A stretch of DNA of 64,000 bases. It comes from DASXUX01 sp036504595. Lineage in GTDB: Bacteria; Planctomycetota; SZUA-567; H5-PLA8. The notes under the pieces were generated by a model. The model worked only from the letters and a program-made list of their open reading frames with translations, ran no database searches and was not told where the DNA came from. This document shows positions 1 through 8,092 of the stretch, one piece after another; position 1 is the first letter of the stretch, and each line of letters begins with the position of its first letter. The stretch lies in assembly GCA_036504595.1 (NCBI GenBank), contig DASXUX010000015.1, positions 1-64,000 of the forward strand, written 5' to 3'. A program made the position numbers and the translations under genes.

Positions 1-392
1 ACGCGAGGAGGGATGGGCTGTCTTCACGAATTCAGAAGTCAGAATTTAGAGTTCAGAATGTGGGGAGAGGCAAGCAAAAGTCAAAAGTCCAAAGGAAAAG
101 AAGACCGGCGACCGAGTGGCGGCGAGGAATGACGTGTGCACGGAGGTGCAATTCTTTCTGACCGTGAAGGCGCGAAGGAGCGAAGGAGCGAAAAGCGCTG
201 CGGCGGGAGTGCAGGGCGGCCCCCTCACCCCTAACCCCTCTCCCTCGCGGGGGAGAGGGGAACCGGGGCGGCGGGCGGGGCGCCCGTGGTACGGGCGGTA
301 CGGAGGCGGTCAAAACGCCATGTCGTTTGCGAGAGTTCTGTGTATACAGAGACGGTCACCAACACGGAACTCAATAAAGGAGGGGGATCCCC
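1..392. other. Gene-free left edge with short repeats
   Basis: No convincing gene is seen. The stretch contains a short direct reiteration of TTCAGAA-like words near 30-60, a reiterated GCGAAGGAGC-type word near 170-195 and a strong hairpin at 235-260. It ends in a clear Shine-Dalgarno, AGGAGGGGG, just before the ATG at 393. Open frames here are short and have skewed composition. Confidence 0.6.
235..260. repeat. GC-rich hairpin (10-bp perfect arms)
   Basis: The arms CCCCTCTCCC and GGGAGAGGGG flank a six-base loop. No T-run follows, so it is not a textbook intrinsic terminator. It lies in the non-coding leader upstream of the isomerase gene and resembles the short palindromic repeats dispersed through many GC-rich genomes. 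Confidence 0.6.
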
Positions 393-1406
393 ATGTCACG
401 ACCAGTCACGCTGTGCGCAGGACAGTGGGCGGATTTGACCTTTGAACAAATCTGTCAGAAGGCGAAGGCGTTTGGGTACGATGGACTCGAGCTGGCTTGC
501 TGGGGCGAGATGGTGGACGTCCAGAAGGCCGCCAAAGACAAGGCGTACGCCAAATCGCGCAAAGAAATTCCGGCCAAGCACGGGCTGCAGGTCTTCGCGA
601 TTTCGAATCACCTCGCGGGGCAGGCAGTTTGCGATTTGATCGACGAGCGCCACAAGACGGTTCTGCCGCCGCACATCTGGGGCGATGGCAAACCAGAAGG
701 CGTGCGCCAGCGCGCGGCTGAGGAGATGAAAGCGACGGCTCTGGCCGCGAAGAACATCGGCGTGGACGTGGTCAACGGTTTCACCGGTTCGTCGATCTGG
801 CATCTGCTCTACAGTTTCCCGCCCGTCTCGGCCGAGATGATCGACGCCGGCTACAACGATTTCGCCAAGCGCTGGACTCCGATTCTGGATGAGTTCAAGA
901 AACTGGGCATCAAGTTCGCGCTGGAAGTGCATCCGACCGAGATCGCTTTCGACATCGCCAGCGCCGAGCGCGCTCTGGAAGCCATCAAGCATCATCCGTC
1001 GTTCGGATTCAATTACGACCCGAGCCATCTCGTGTACCAGAACGTGGACTACGTGAAATTCATCCGCAAGTTCGGAAGCTTGATTTACCACTGCCACATG
1101 AAAGACGCGTACATGTCCAAGCTGCCGTGCGAAGTCGGCGTGTTCGGCGGGCACATCAACTTCGGCGACCCGCGCCGCACGTGGGACTTCCGCAGCCTGG
1201 GCCGCGGCAGCATCGACTTCGAAGAGATCATTCGCGCGCTGAACGACATCGGCTACAACGGGCCGCTTTCCGTCGAATGGGAAGACAGCAAGATGGATCG
1301 CGAACACGGTGCGAAGGAAGCGTGCCAGTTCGTCAAAGACATCGACTTCAAGCCGAGCGCGTTCGCGTTCGATGCGCAGTTCGATAAGAAGAGGCAGGCG
1401 AAGTAA
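393..1406 (+). CDS. Sugar phosphate isomerase/epimerase (AP-endonuclease 2-like TIM barrel)
   Basis: This 337-residue protein belongs to the xylose-isomerase-like TIM-barrel family, which isomerises or epimerises sugars and cyclitols with a divalent metal. The expected metal-ligand motifs occur in order: ALEVHPTEIAFD (Glu), NYDPSHL (Asp and His), YHCHMKDA (His) and SVEWEDS (Glu). There is no signal peptide, so it should be cytoplasmic. The start is fixed by a strong AGGAGGGGG about eight bases upstream. A Gfo/Idh-type dehydrogenase lies 97 bp downstream on the same strand, a pairing common in sugar or inositol catabolic loci. The substrate cannot be read from sequence. The family call is solid. 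Confidence 0.9.
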   Translation: MSRPVTLCAGQWADLTFEQICQKAKAFGYDGLELACWGEMVDVQKAAKDKAYAKSRKEIPAKHGLQVFAISNHLAGQAVCDLIDERHKTVLPPHIWGDGKPEGVRQRAAEEMKATALAAKNIGVDVVNGFTGSSIWHLLYSFPPVSAEMIDAGYNDFAKRWTPILDEFKKLGIKFALEVHPTEIAFDIASAERALEAIKHHPSFGFNYDPSHLVYQNVDYVKFIRKFGSLIYHCHMKDAYMSKLPCEVGVFGGHINFGDPRRTWDFRSLGRGSIDFEEIIRALNDIGYNGPLSVEWEDSKMDREHGAKEACQFVKDIDFKPSAFAFDAQFDKKRQAK

Positions 1407-1411
1407 CAGAA

Positions 1412-1478
1412 AATGCGGAATGATGAATGATGAATATGGATCGTCACCATCCTTATTCAGCATTCATCATTCCGCATT
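1412..1478. repeat. Long intergenic hairpin between isomerase and dehydrogenase
   Basis: The left arm 1412-1439 and right arm 1451-1478 pair over 28 positions with two mismatches. The outer 18 bp are perfect (AATGCGGAATGATGAATG against its reverse complement). The loop is 11 bases. The arms are built from reiterated AATGCGG and ATGATGA words. It sits inside a co-directional gene pair, so it could attenuate transcription or stabilise one mRNA end; this is inference. Confidence 0.75.
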
Positions 1479-1503
1479 CAGCATTTCTCAAACTGGAGGG
1501 GTC

Positions 1504-2901
1504 ATGAAAAAAGAATCTAAAGGGTCGCGAAGGGACTTTTTGAAGTCGGCAGCAGTTGTATCGGCGTTTACGATCATTCCGCGGCATGTGCTGGGCGGGG
1601 AGGCTGGGCCGGCGCCGAGCGACAAGATCCATATCGCGGGCGTGGGCATCGGCGGGATGGGCGGGTCGAACCTGGATAAGTGCGCTCAGACCGAAAACAT
1701 CGTGGCGCTGTGCGACGTGGACCAGAGGTACGCGGCGCACACGTTCAAGAAATTTCCGAACGCGAAAGCCTATACCGACTACCGCGAGATGCTCGACAAG
1801 CAGAAGGACATCGACGCGGTGATCGTGGCCACGCCGGACCATTCGCACGCGGTGATCGCGATGGCGATGATCAAGGCCAAGAAGCACGTCTATGTCCAGA
1901 AGCCGATGGCTCATTCCATTGAGGAAGCGCGCGCGCTGACCCTGGCCGCTCGCGAGAACAAAGTCATGACCCAGATGGGCAACCAGGGGCATTCGGGCGA
2001 AGGCATCCGCTTGATGTGCGAATGGATCTGGTCGGGCGCCATCGGGCCGGTGCATGAAGTCCATGCCTGGACCAATCGCCCGGTCTGGCCGCAGGGCGTC
2101 GAGATCGACCGGCCGAAAGATACGCCGCCCGTGCCGGAGGGACTGGACTGGGACAAATGGATCGGGCCTGCGGCGATGCGGCCGTATCACCCGATCTACA
2201 TGCCTGGGATTTGGCGCGCGTGGTGGGATTTCGGGACGGGGTCGCTGGGCGATCTGGGCTGTCACATTCTCGATCCAGTGTTCTGGTCGATGAACCTGAA
2301 GTACCCGCTCAGCGCCGAAGGCTGCATTTCGACATATTGGGAAGGGCTGTGGAAGCCGACGAAACCGAAGAACGAAGAGTATCCGCGTTCAACAATCGTG
2401 CGCTTCAAGTTCCCGGAGCGGCCAGCGGGCAACGGCGCACCGGCGATGCCGGCGATGAAGCTGACGTGGTGGGATGGCGGCATGATGCCTCCACGGCCGG
2501 AGGAACTGGAAGAAAGCCGCAAGATGGGCGACAACGACGGCGGGTGTCTGTTCATCGGCGAAAAGGCCACGATCATGTGCGGCTGCTACGGCGAAGGCCC
2601 GCGCGTCATTCCCGAAACGAAGATGAAGGAGATGACTCGACCGGAGAAAACGCTGCCGCGCATCCCCGGCGGCCGCGACGGCCACGAAAAGGATTGGGTC
2701 CGCGCCTGCAAGGACGGCAAGCCGTCGAGCTGCAACTTCGAGTACGCGGGCCCTCTGGCCGAGATGGTGCTGATGGGCAATTTGGCTGTTCGCTACCCTG
2801 ATCGCCGGCTGCTTTGGGACGGCGAGAAGATGGAAGTGACCAACGACAAGGACGCGAACGCGTACGTGCGAAGGCAGTACCGGCAGGGGTGGGGGCTTTG
2901 A
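1504..2901 (+). CDS. Gfo/Idh/MocA-family oxidoreductase with Tat signal
   Basis: This 465-residue NAD(P)-dependent sugar or polyol dehydrogenase-like protein starts with a twin-arginine leader (KGSRRDFLKSAAVVSAF), so export by the Tat system in folded form is expected. The Rossmann glycine motif GVGIGGMGGSN follows near residues 40-50. The family segment VYVQKPMAHSIEEA, with the conserved Lys-Pro, lies near residue 140. The C-terminal half has the usual Gfo/Idh beta-sheet region with LGDLGCH. The ATG at 1504 follows CTGGAGGGGTC and begins directly at the Tat leader, which decides it over longer in-frame extensions. It probably acts with the upstream isomerase. Exported members of this family are often annotated only generically. 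Confidence 0.9.
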   Translation: MKKESKGSRRDFLKSAAVVSAFTIIPRHVLGGEAGPAPSDKIHIAGVGIGGMGGSNLDKCAQTENIVALCDVDQRYAAHTFKKFPNAKAYTDYREMLDKQKDIDAVIVATPDHSHAVIAMAMIKAKKHVYVQKPMAHSIEEARALTLAARENKVMTQMGNQGHSGEGIRLMCEWIWSGAIGPVHEVHAWTNRPVWPQGVEIDRPKDTPPVPEGLDWDKWIGPAAMRPYHPIYMPGIWRAWWDFGTGSLGDLGCHILDPVFWSMNLKYPLSAEGCISTYWEGLWKPTKPKNEEYPRSTIVRFKFPERPAGNGAPAMPAMKLTWWDGGMMPPRPEELEESRKMGDNDGGCLFIGEKATIMCGCYGEGPRVIPETKMKEMTRPEKTLPRIPGGRDGHEKDWVRACKDGKPSSCNFEYAGPLAEMVLMGNLAVRYPDRRLLWDGEKMEVTNDKDANAYVRRQYRQGWGL

Positions 2902-3009
2902 TTGCGGAATGCGGAATGCGGATTTGGTGCAATGTCCGCGTTACGAAGAAGCGAGAAGGATTTTGAACTGTCGACTACAACGCCTAGCAACGCATAGGGC
3001 AAGCCTGTC

Positions 3010-3933
3010 ATGCAGCGAATAGAAAGTCTTGAAGCAAAATGTCCGGCATGCGGCGAAGTGAACTTTGAACTACGCTTAATAACGGATGAAGGAATCGGCG
3101 TAGCAAAATGCGTTGCGTGTTCAAAGAACTTTCTGCTGCTCGACAGTGTGGACTATTGGTTTGATGTGATCCAGCACGGGTATCCCAGACCGTGTAGGTG
3201 CTCATGCAAAAAAGCCTCTTTTCGATTGCGCTTTGATTACGATTATCGAGAGTGCGGGGATGTCAGGTACATTGAGGTCTGGAGCATTTGCGCCAGTTGC
3301 GGCGCAACCAAGCGTCGAATGACGATGGAAATAGACTACAATGAAACGGATTCTCTCGTAGAGCAACCACTCGTCTACTGCAAACAACCGAAGCTGCTGT
3401 ATGACACGAAGGAACTGACTTTGTACATAACCAGAGATGATGCTTCAAGGGTTCTGGACTGTCTCGGCGATCGGCTTGGATTGAACCTCAGCATCTTGGC
3501 GAGAGAGGACAAGGACTTGATTGTTCGGACTGTGAATCTAGCGAAGGCCAAAAGCACGATTGCAGCCACGCGAGATCCATACTCCAGAATCTACGCGACA
3601 CCCAAACCCTTGGGAATTCCGCCGGACTCGCTTTCGACACACAAGCAGGAGGACTCATTTTGGCGGCGCAGCGAGGTCATTCGCGTTGACTCACCAATCC
3701 GGATGGATTGGCGTAAAGGCACGCCCGGTCTCTTGTATTACATTGAGTTCGCGAATGAGTTCATTGATGGCGAGGTGATAACGCAAAAGTCGGCGCAGTT
3801 TCAACGCTGCACGCAAGAGTTTACAGAGTGGCTTCACAACAATTTTGTCAACTGGCGAGGGCCTAGATGCTTTGATAATGCGAATGAAAACGTGCGCCTA
3901 TTTGACGACAGGTACAGGTCGAAAGCACGATGA
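3010..3933 (+). CDS. Hypothetical zinc-ribbon protein
   Basis: The product is 307 residues with no family that I recognise. The N-terminus has a CPAC...CVAC zinc-ribbon pair (about residues 14-38). A second cysteine cluster, CRCSC, and a CASC segment fall in residues 60-100. The rest has no obvious catalytic motif, signal peptide or membrane segment. Base composition is noticeably more AT-rich than the flanking genes and codon use differs, suggesting separate acquisition. It is convergent with the PQQ-like gene, separated by 37 bp. A nucleic-acid-binding or structural zinc role is possible but unproven. Confidence 0.7.
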   Translation: MQRIESLEAKCPACGEVNFELRLITDEGIGVAKCVACSKNFLLLDSVDYWFDVIQHGYPRPCRCSCKKASFRLRFDYDYRECGDVRYIEVWSICASCGATKRRMTMEIDYNETDSLVEQPLVYCKQPKLLYDTKELTLYITRDDASRVLDCLGDRLGLNLSILAREDKDLIVRTVNLAKAKSTIAATRDPYSRIYATPKPLGIPPDSLSTHKQEDSFWRRSEVIRVDSPIRMDWRKGTPGLLYYIEFANEFIDGEVITQKSAQFQRCTQEFTEWLHNNFVNWRGPRCFDNANENVRLFDDRYRSKAR

Positions 3934-3970
3934 TCCGATACGGAAATGCAATCGCCAAAATGGGTTTAGC

Positions 3971-5536
3971 TCATTGCTGATGCCCCTGCTGCACCGCCCA
4001 GATCCAGCCGCCGGTGCTGGCGACGTACATCACGCCATTGGCCACAACAGGTGAGGCATGCACTTTCGCTCCAACCGTGATCTGGTTCAGCAGGCCCAGT
4101 TCTTTGCCGGCTTTCAGGACGAACAGGCCTTTGGAGGTGGGCATAAGAACTTTGCCGTCGGCGACCAGCGTGGAGCCCCACGTTTCGCACTTGGCTTCGT
4201 GAACCCAATAGGGCTTGCCGGTCTCGGCGTCGAGACAATGCAGGCGGCCGGCGACATCCGAAATGTAGACGAGGCCGTCAACTACAGAGGCTGTCGAGAG
4301 CGTGCGGTCCAATCCCTGGTACGTCCAGATGCGGCCGGTCGCCGTGATGTCGCCGGTCTTGGTCGCATCGATGCAGTGCATCGCTCCGCGGCCGCGACCG
4401 TGTTCAGGGTCGCGCCCGATGGCGAGATAGATTCGATTATTGACGAACACTGGCGTCGCGATGATCTCGCTCATGCCGACGAACGTGCCGTCGTGCTTGT
4501 TCAGGGTTCCCATGCAGCGCTTGTCGCCCAGAGCGTAGTGGGTGATCGGGTCGTCCTTTGCGGGAATCTTGTACTCCGGCGGAATGCAGTCGAACGACCA
4601 GACGGTTTTCAGCTTTACGGGCTTCTCGGGTGTGGCCGGCACGGAGGCCGGCGCTACCACGGAGGCCGGCGCTACCGCCTCGTATGCATAGCAGCGGCCG
4701 TCGCCGCCGGCGTAGAAGATCAGCTTCTTGCCATCGACAACGCCCATGGACGGACAAGACCATTGTCCGTGCAGAATATTCGGGGTGATCTGGCCATCGT
4801 CCGTCGCGACGAGCTTTCCCGTTCGCTTATCCAGCACGATCAGGTTGGGCGCGTTCGGAGCGGGAAACTTGCGGTTCTTTTCCTTGGCCGGTTCGCGGAA
4901 CGTATTGCGATCGATTCCGTTCGAGGTCTGGACGTAGAGCAGATCGCCATCGATCAGGGGCGAACCGTTCGCGGCATCGCACGGAAAGACGCCGAACTGT
5001 TCTTGCATGTCGCAGATCCAAACCACGCGCGCTTTCTCCGTGCCGGGTTCGCCATTCGCATCGAGGCAGACGACTTCAAATCGGTTGCTCACAAAATAGA
5101 GACGCTCGCCATCCACGGCCGCCGTCGCGCACACGCCGAGCTGCGGCGGGATCTCCGAGATGCCAATGCTGAAGCCGTCGATGTTGTGCGGGATCTTTTT
5201 GCAGGGCGCTTGCCATTTCCAAAGCAGTTTGCCCGTCGCAGCATCCAGACATGCGAAAATTCCTTCGCGGTTTTCGACTCCACCGATGAACACTTTTCCG
5301 CTCGCGATGCATGGCGTCGAAAAGCACGCGTTGCAGATCTTCACGCCCCACTTCACGTTCTTCGCGGTCGCCAGATCGATGTCGGCGGCGCGCTTGGTGC
5401 CGGGCACAAAACTATCCGGCAGACCTTTTTCGCCGGAAATCATGTTCTTGCCATCGGTGCCGCACCACTGCGGCCAGTCGCCCGCGGAAAGTCCACAGGC
5501 GATGCAGCAGAGGGAACACACAAAGCGAAGGTGCAT
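3971..5536 (-). CDS. PQQ-like beta-propeller repeat protein, secreted
   Basis: This 521-residue protein starts with a hydrophobic signal segment (MHLRFVCSLCCIACGLSAG), followed by the DWPQW motif typical of exported PQQ-like (quinoprotein-like) propellers. Repeated blades carry LDAATGKLLWKW, LDKRTGKLVATDDG and LDAETGKPYWVHEA units. Such proteins sit outside the cytoplasmic membrane; many lack bound PQQ and serve as scaffolds or unknown oxidoreductases. The start at 5536 puts the signal peptide at the N-terminus; the frame is open further upstream but adds no credible sequence. A tandem hexapeptide VAPASV x2, from an 18-bp DNA repeat, is inserted in a blade loop (4641-4676). Confidence 0.85.
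   Translation of the reverse strand: MHLRFVCSLCCIACGLSAGDWPQWCGTDGKNMISGEKGLPDSFVPGTKRAADIDLATAKNVKWGVKICNACFSTPCIASGKVFIGGVENREGIFACLDAATGKLLWKWQAPCKKIPHNIDGFSIGISEIPPQLGVCATAAVDGERLYFVSNRFEVVCLDANGEPGTEKARVVWICDMQEQFGVFPCDAANGSPLIDGDLLYVQTSNGIDRNTFREPAKEKNRKFPAPNAPNLIVLDKRTGKLVATDDGQITPNILHGQWSCPSMGVVDGKKLIFYAGGDGRCYAYEAVAPASVVAPASVPATPEKPVKLKTVWSFDCIPPEYKIPAKDDPITHYALGDKRCMGTLNKHDGTFVGMSEIIATPVFVNNRIYLAIGRDPEHGRGRGAMHCIDATKTGDITATGRIWTYQGLDRTLSTASVVDGLVYISDVAGRLHCLDAETGKPYWVHEAKCETWGSTLVADGKVLMPTSKGLFVLKAGKELGLLNQITVGAKVHASPVVANGVMYVASTGGWIWAVQQGHQQ
4641..4676. repeat. 18-bp tandem repeat inside the PQQ-like gene
   Basis: Two exact copies of ACGGAGGCCGGCGCTACC lie head to tail, and a further GCCGGC half lies just upstream. 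On the coding strand each copy reads VAPASV in frame. The GCCGGC arms around CTCCGT make the unit an imperfect palindrome, like a mobile or REP-type intergenic repeat rather than ordinary propeller sequence. Confidence 0.8.
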
Positions 5537-5610
5537 AGACTGGTCCTCAATGGTTCCATCAGCATACACCACAAGCCATGCTCGAAACGAGGAGGGGGGA
5601 ACGAACAGCA

Positions 5611-5630
5611 CGCAATCCAGGAGGATTGCG
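5611..5630. repeat. REP-like hairpin upstream of uvrB
   Basis: CGCAATCC and GGATTGCG arms flank an AGGA loop, followed by CTACTTCGG. The same layout, with compensatory substitutions in the stem, occurs at 58661-58680. It lies 46 bp before the uvrB start. Confidence 0.8.
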
Positions 5631-5676
5631 CTACTTCGGATGCCGCGATGAAGTAAAATGCGAGCGGGACTTAACG

Positions 5677-7776
5677 ATGCCGGAATTTCAACTTGTTTCA
5701 GACTACAAACCAGAAGGCGATCAGCCGCAGGCCATCGATAAGCTTGTCGAAGGACTCAACAACAATCTGCGGCACCAGACGCTGCTGGGTGTGACGGGTT
5801 CCGGCAAGACGTTCACGATGGCGAATGTGATCCAACGCGTGCAAAAACCTGCCCTGGTCATCAGCCACAACAAGACGTTGGCCGCGCAGCTTTACAGCGA
5901 GTTCAAGCAGTTCTTCCCAAACAACGCGGTCGCATACTTCGTCAGCTACTACGATTACTATCAGCCGGAAGCATACATTCCCGCGCGCGACATCTATATC
6001 GAAAAGGACGCCGCGATCAACGAGGACCTCGACCGCTTGCGGCTGGCGGCCACCTCGGCCCTAATGTCGCGTTCGGACGTCGTGATCGTTGCCTCCGTTT
6101 CCTGCATCTACGGCCTCGGTTCGCCCGACCTGTATTCGCAAATGGCAGTCGTCGTCAAGAAGGGCGAGCAACTCGACCGCACGGGCCTGCTGAAGCGCCT
6201 GGCCGAAAATCACTATCAGCGCAATGAGATCGATTTCTCCCGCGGCAAGTTCCGCGTGCGCGGCGACGCGATCGAAGTTTTTCCAGCATACGACCGCACG
6301 GCGATCCGCATCGAGCTCGACTTCGACAAGATCGGCGACATCATGGAAATCGATCCGCTGACCGGCGAGATCAAGCAGGAGCTCGATCAGGTCGCGATCT
6401 TCCCCGCCAAGCACTACGTCATGCCCGAGACGAATCTGGAGCGCGCGCTCGACGGCATCCGCGCGGAACTGGACGCACGCCTCAAAGAGCTGCGCGATCA
6501 AGGCAAGCTGCTCGAAGCCCAGCGCCTGGAAATGCGCACGCGCTACGACCTCGAAATGATGGAAGAGGTCGGCTACTGCAACGGGATCGAGAATTACTCG
6601 CGGCACCTCGACGGCCGCGCGCCCGGCAGCCGGCCGTACAACTTGATGGACTTCTTCCCGAAAGAAGACTATCTGCTGTTTATCGACGAATCGCACGCCA
6701 CGCTGCCGCAACTCCACGCGATGTACAACGGCGACATGGCGCGAAAGCGCACGTTGGTCGAGCATGGCTTTCGACTTCCGAGCGCTCTCGACAATCGCCC
6801 CATGCGCTTCGAAGAATTCGAGGAGATCGTTCCGCCGTCGATTTACGTTTCAGCGACGCCCGGCCCGTACGAAATTCAGAAATCCGGCGGGCGCACGGTT
6901 GAACAGATTATTCGGCCCACCGGCCTCATCGATCCCCCCATCGAGATTCGCCCCACCGCCGGACAAGTCCAGGATCTGCTGAACGAAGTCCGCATTCGGG
7001 CCGCTCGTGGCGAGCGCGTGTTGATCACGACGCTGACCAAACGTCTCTCTGAAGACCTCGCGACGTATCTGCGCGAAGGCGGTCTGCGTTGCCGCTACCT
7101 GCATTCGGAAATCGATGCCATTCAGCGCGTGGAAATTCTGAAGAGTCTCCGCATGGGCGACTTCGACGTGCTGGTGGGCGTCAATCTTCTGCGCGAAGGA
7201 CTTGATCTGCCCGAAGTTTCGCTCGTGGCCATGCTCGACGCCGACAAAGAAGGCTTCCTGCGCAGCCGCAGTTCGCTCATCCAGAACATCGGGCGCGCGG
7301 CGCGAAATCTGAACGGCGCCGTCATCCTGTATGCCGATCGCATCACCGAGGCCATGCGCCAGACGATGGAAGAGACCGGCCGCCGCCGCGCGATTCAGCT
7401 TCAGTACAACACGGAGCACAACGTCACGCCGGTTTCAATCCGCAAAGCCATCACCGAGGGTATTGAGGCCATCGTCAAGCAGCGCGACGTCGAGGAGAAC
7501 GTCAGCGGCATCAGCGGACAGGCCATCGACAAAGCGGAACGGATCAAGCTCCTTGAAGAAGAGATGGAGAAGCTCGCCGAGGAGCTCCGCTTCGAAGAAG
7601 CCGCCCAACTTCGAGACGAAATTCTGAAGCTGAAGGGCGAGCAAGTCCCACAACGCGGCATCGGCGGCTTGCGCAAAAAACATCGCGGACCGTTCGGCGC
7701 GCCCAGCAAAGCCGAACGCGGCATGGAGGCCCCCGCGCCCTACGGCCGCCGCCGCAGACAAAACGGCCCGCCCTGA
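5677..7776 (+). CDS. uvrB: UvrABC excinuclease subunit B
   Basis: UvrB is the DNA-damage-verifying helicase-like subunit of bacterial nucleotide excision repair. It is loaded by UvrA and recruits UvrC for incision. The 699-residue product has Walker A GVTGSGKT (residues 38-45), the damage-probing beta-hairpin region with YYDYYQPEAYIP, helicase motifs including FIDESHATLPQ, the late motif NIGRAARN and a C-terminal UVR domain (LAEELRFEEAAQLRDEI) that contacts UvrC. It is slightly longer than the usual 660-680 because of a basic C-terminal tail. The start is at MPEFQLVSDYKP, where UvrB homology begins; in-frame sequence upstream is a repeat, not protein. Confidence 0.98.
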   Translation: MPEFQLVSDYKPEGDQPQAIDKLVEGLNNNLRHQTLLGVTGSGKTFTMANVIQRVQKPALVISHNKTLAAQLYSEFKQFFPNNAVAYFVSYYDYYQPEAYIPARDIYIEKDAAINEDLDRLRLAATSALMSRSDVVIVASVSCIYGLGSPDLYSQMAVVVKKGEQLDRTGLLKRLAENHYQRNEIDFSRGKFRVRGDAIEVFPAYDRTAIRIELDFDKIGDIMEIDPLTGEIKQELDQVAIFPAKHYVMPETNLERALDGIRAELDARLKELRDQGKLLEAQRLEMRTRYDLEMMEEVGYCNGIENYSRHLDGRAPGSRPYNLMDFFPKEDYLLFIDESHATLPQLHAMYNGDMARKRTLVEHGFRLPSALDNRPMRFEEFEEIVPPSIYVSATPGPYEIQKSGGRTVEQIIRPTGLIDPPIEIRPTAGQVQDLLNEVRIRAARGERVLITTLTKRLSEDLATYLREGGLRCRYLHSEIDAIQRVEILKSLRMGDFDVLVGVNLLREGLDLPEVSLVAMLDADKEGFLRSRSSLIQNIGRAARNLNGAVILYADRITEAMRQTMEETGRRRAIQLQYNTEHNVTPVSIRKAITEGIEAIVKQRDVEENVSGISGQAIDKAERIKLLEEEMEKLAEELRFEEAAQLRDEILKLKGEQVPQRGIGGLRKKHRGPFGAPSKAERGMEAPAPYGRRRRQNGPP

Positions 7777-7879
7777 CGCACGTCCCGACGGGGCCGCACA
7801 AAGACTGCAACCCCATAGCGGCACTTGGGTTGGGGAAGAGAACATTGAATTATGTCTTTGGGTTGTTCGCAGACGAAAT

Positions 7880-7954
7880 TGGAGCGGGTGAAGGGGTTCG
7901 AACCCTCGACCTCAACCTTGGCAAGGTCGCGCTCTACCACTGAGCTACACCCGC
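7880..7954 (-). tRNA. tRNA-Gly (anticodon GCC)
   Basis: Read on minus, the acceptor stem GCGGGTG pairs with CACCCGC. The D-arm contains AGCTCAGTGGTAGAGC, the anticodon loop lies in CCTTGCCAAGG, and the T-arm has GGTTCGAACCC. A 3' CCA is encoded (complement of 7880-7882). The length is 75 nt including CCA. Confidence 0.97.
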
Positions 7955-8092
7955 GCCAGCGAACAGGAAACTCTTTTAACGGGCGTTCTGGGCACTGTCA
8001 AGCGCATTGCTCGGCGTTTCATTTTATGCCTTGATTGCCAGGCATGAAGAACGTGCTAAATTGGCGGCACCCTTGCACAAAGGACTCTCATC

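Noticed and set aside
396..1463. Long minus-strand open frame opposite the isomerase
   Set aside because: It is a GC-rich shadow frame rich in Arg, Val and Asp/His; the plus-strand gene has family motifs and a strong ribosome site.
4058..5656. Long plus-strand open frame of over 500 codons opposite the PQQ-like gene
   Set aside because: It mirrors the propeller gene codon for codon and has no motifs; the minus-strand protein has a signal peptide and blade repeats.
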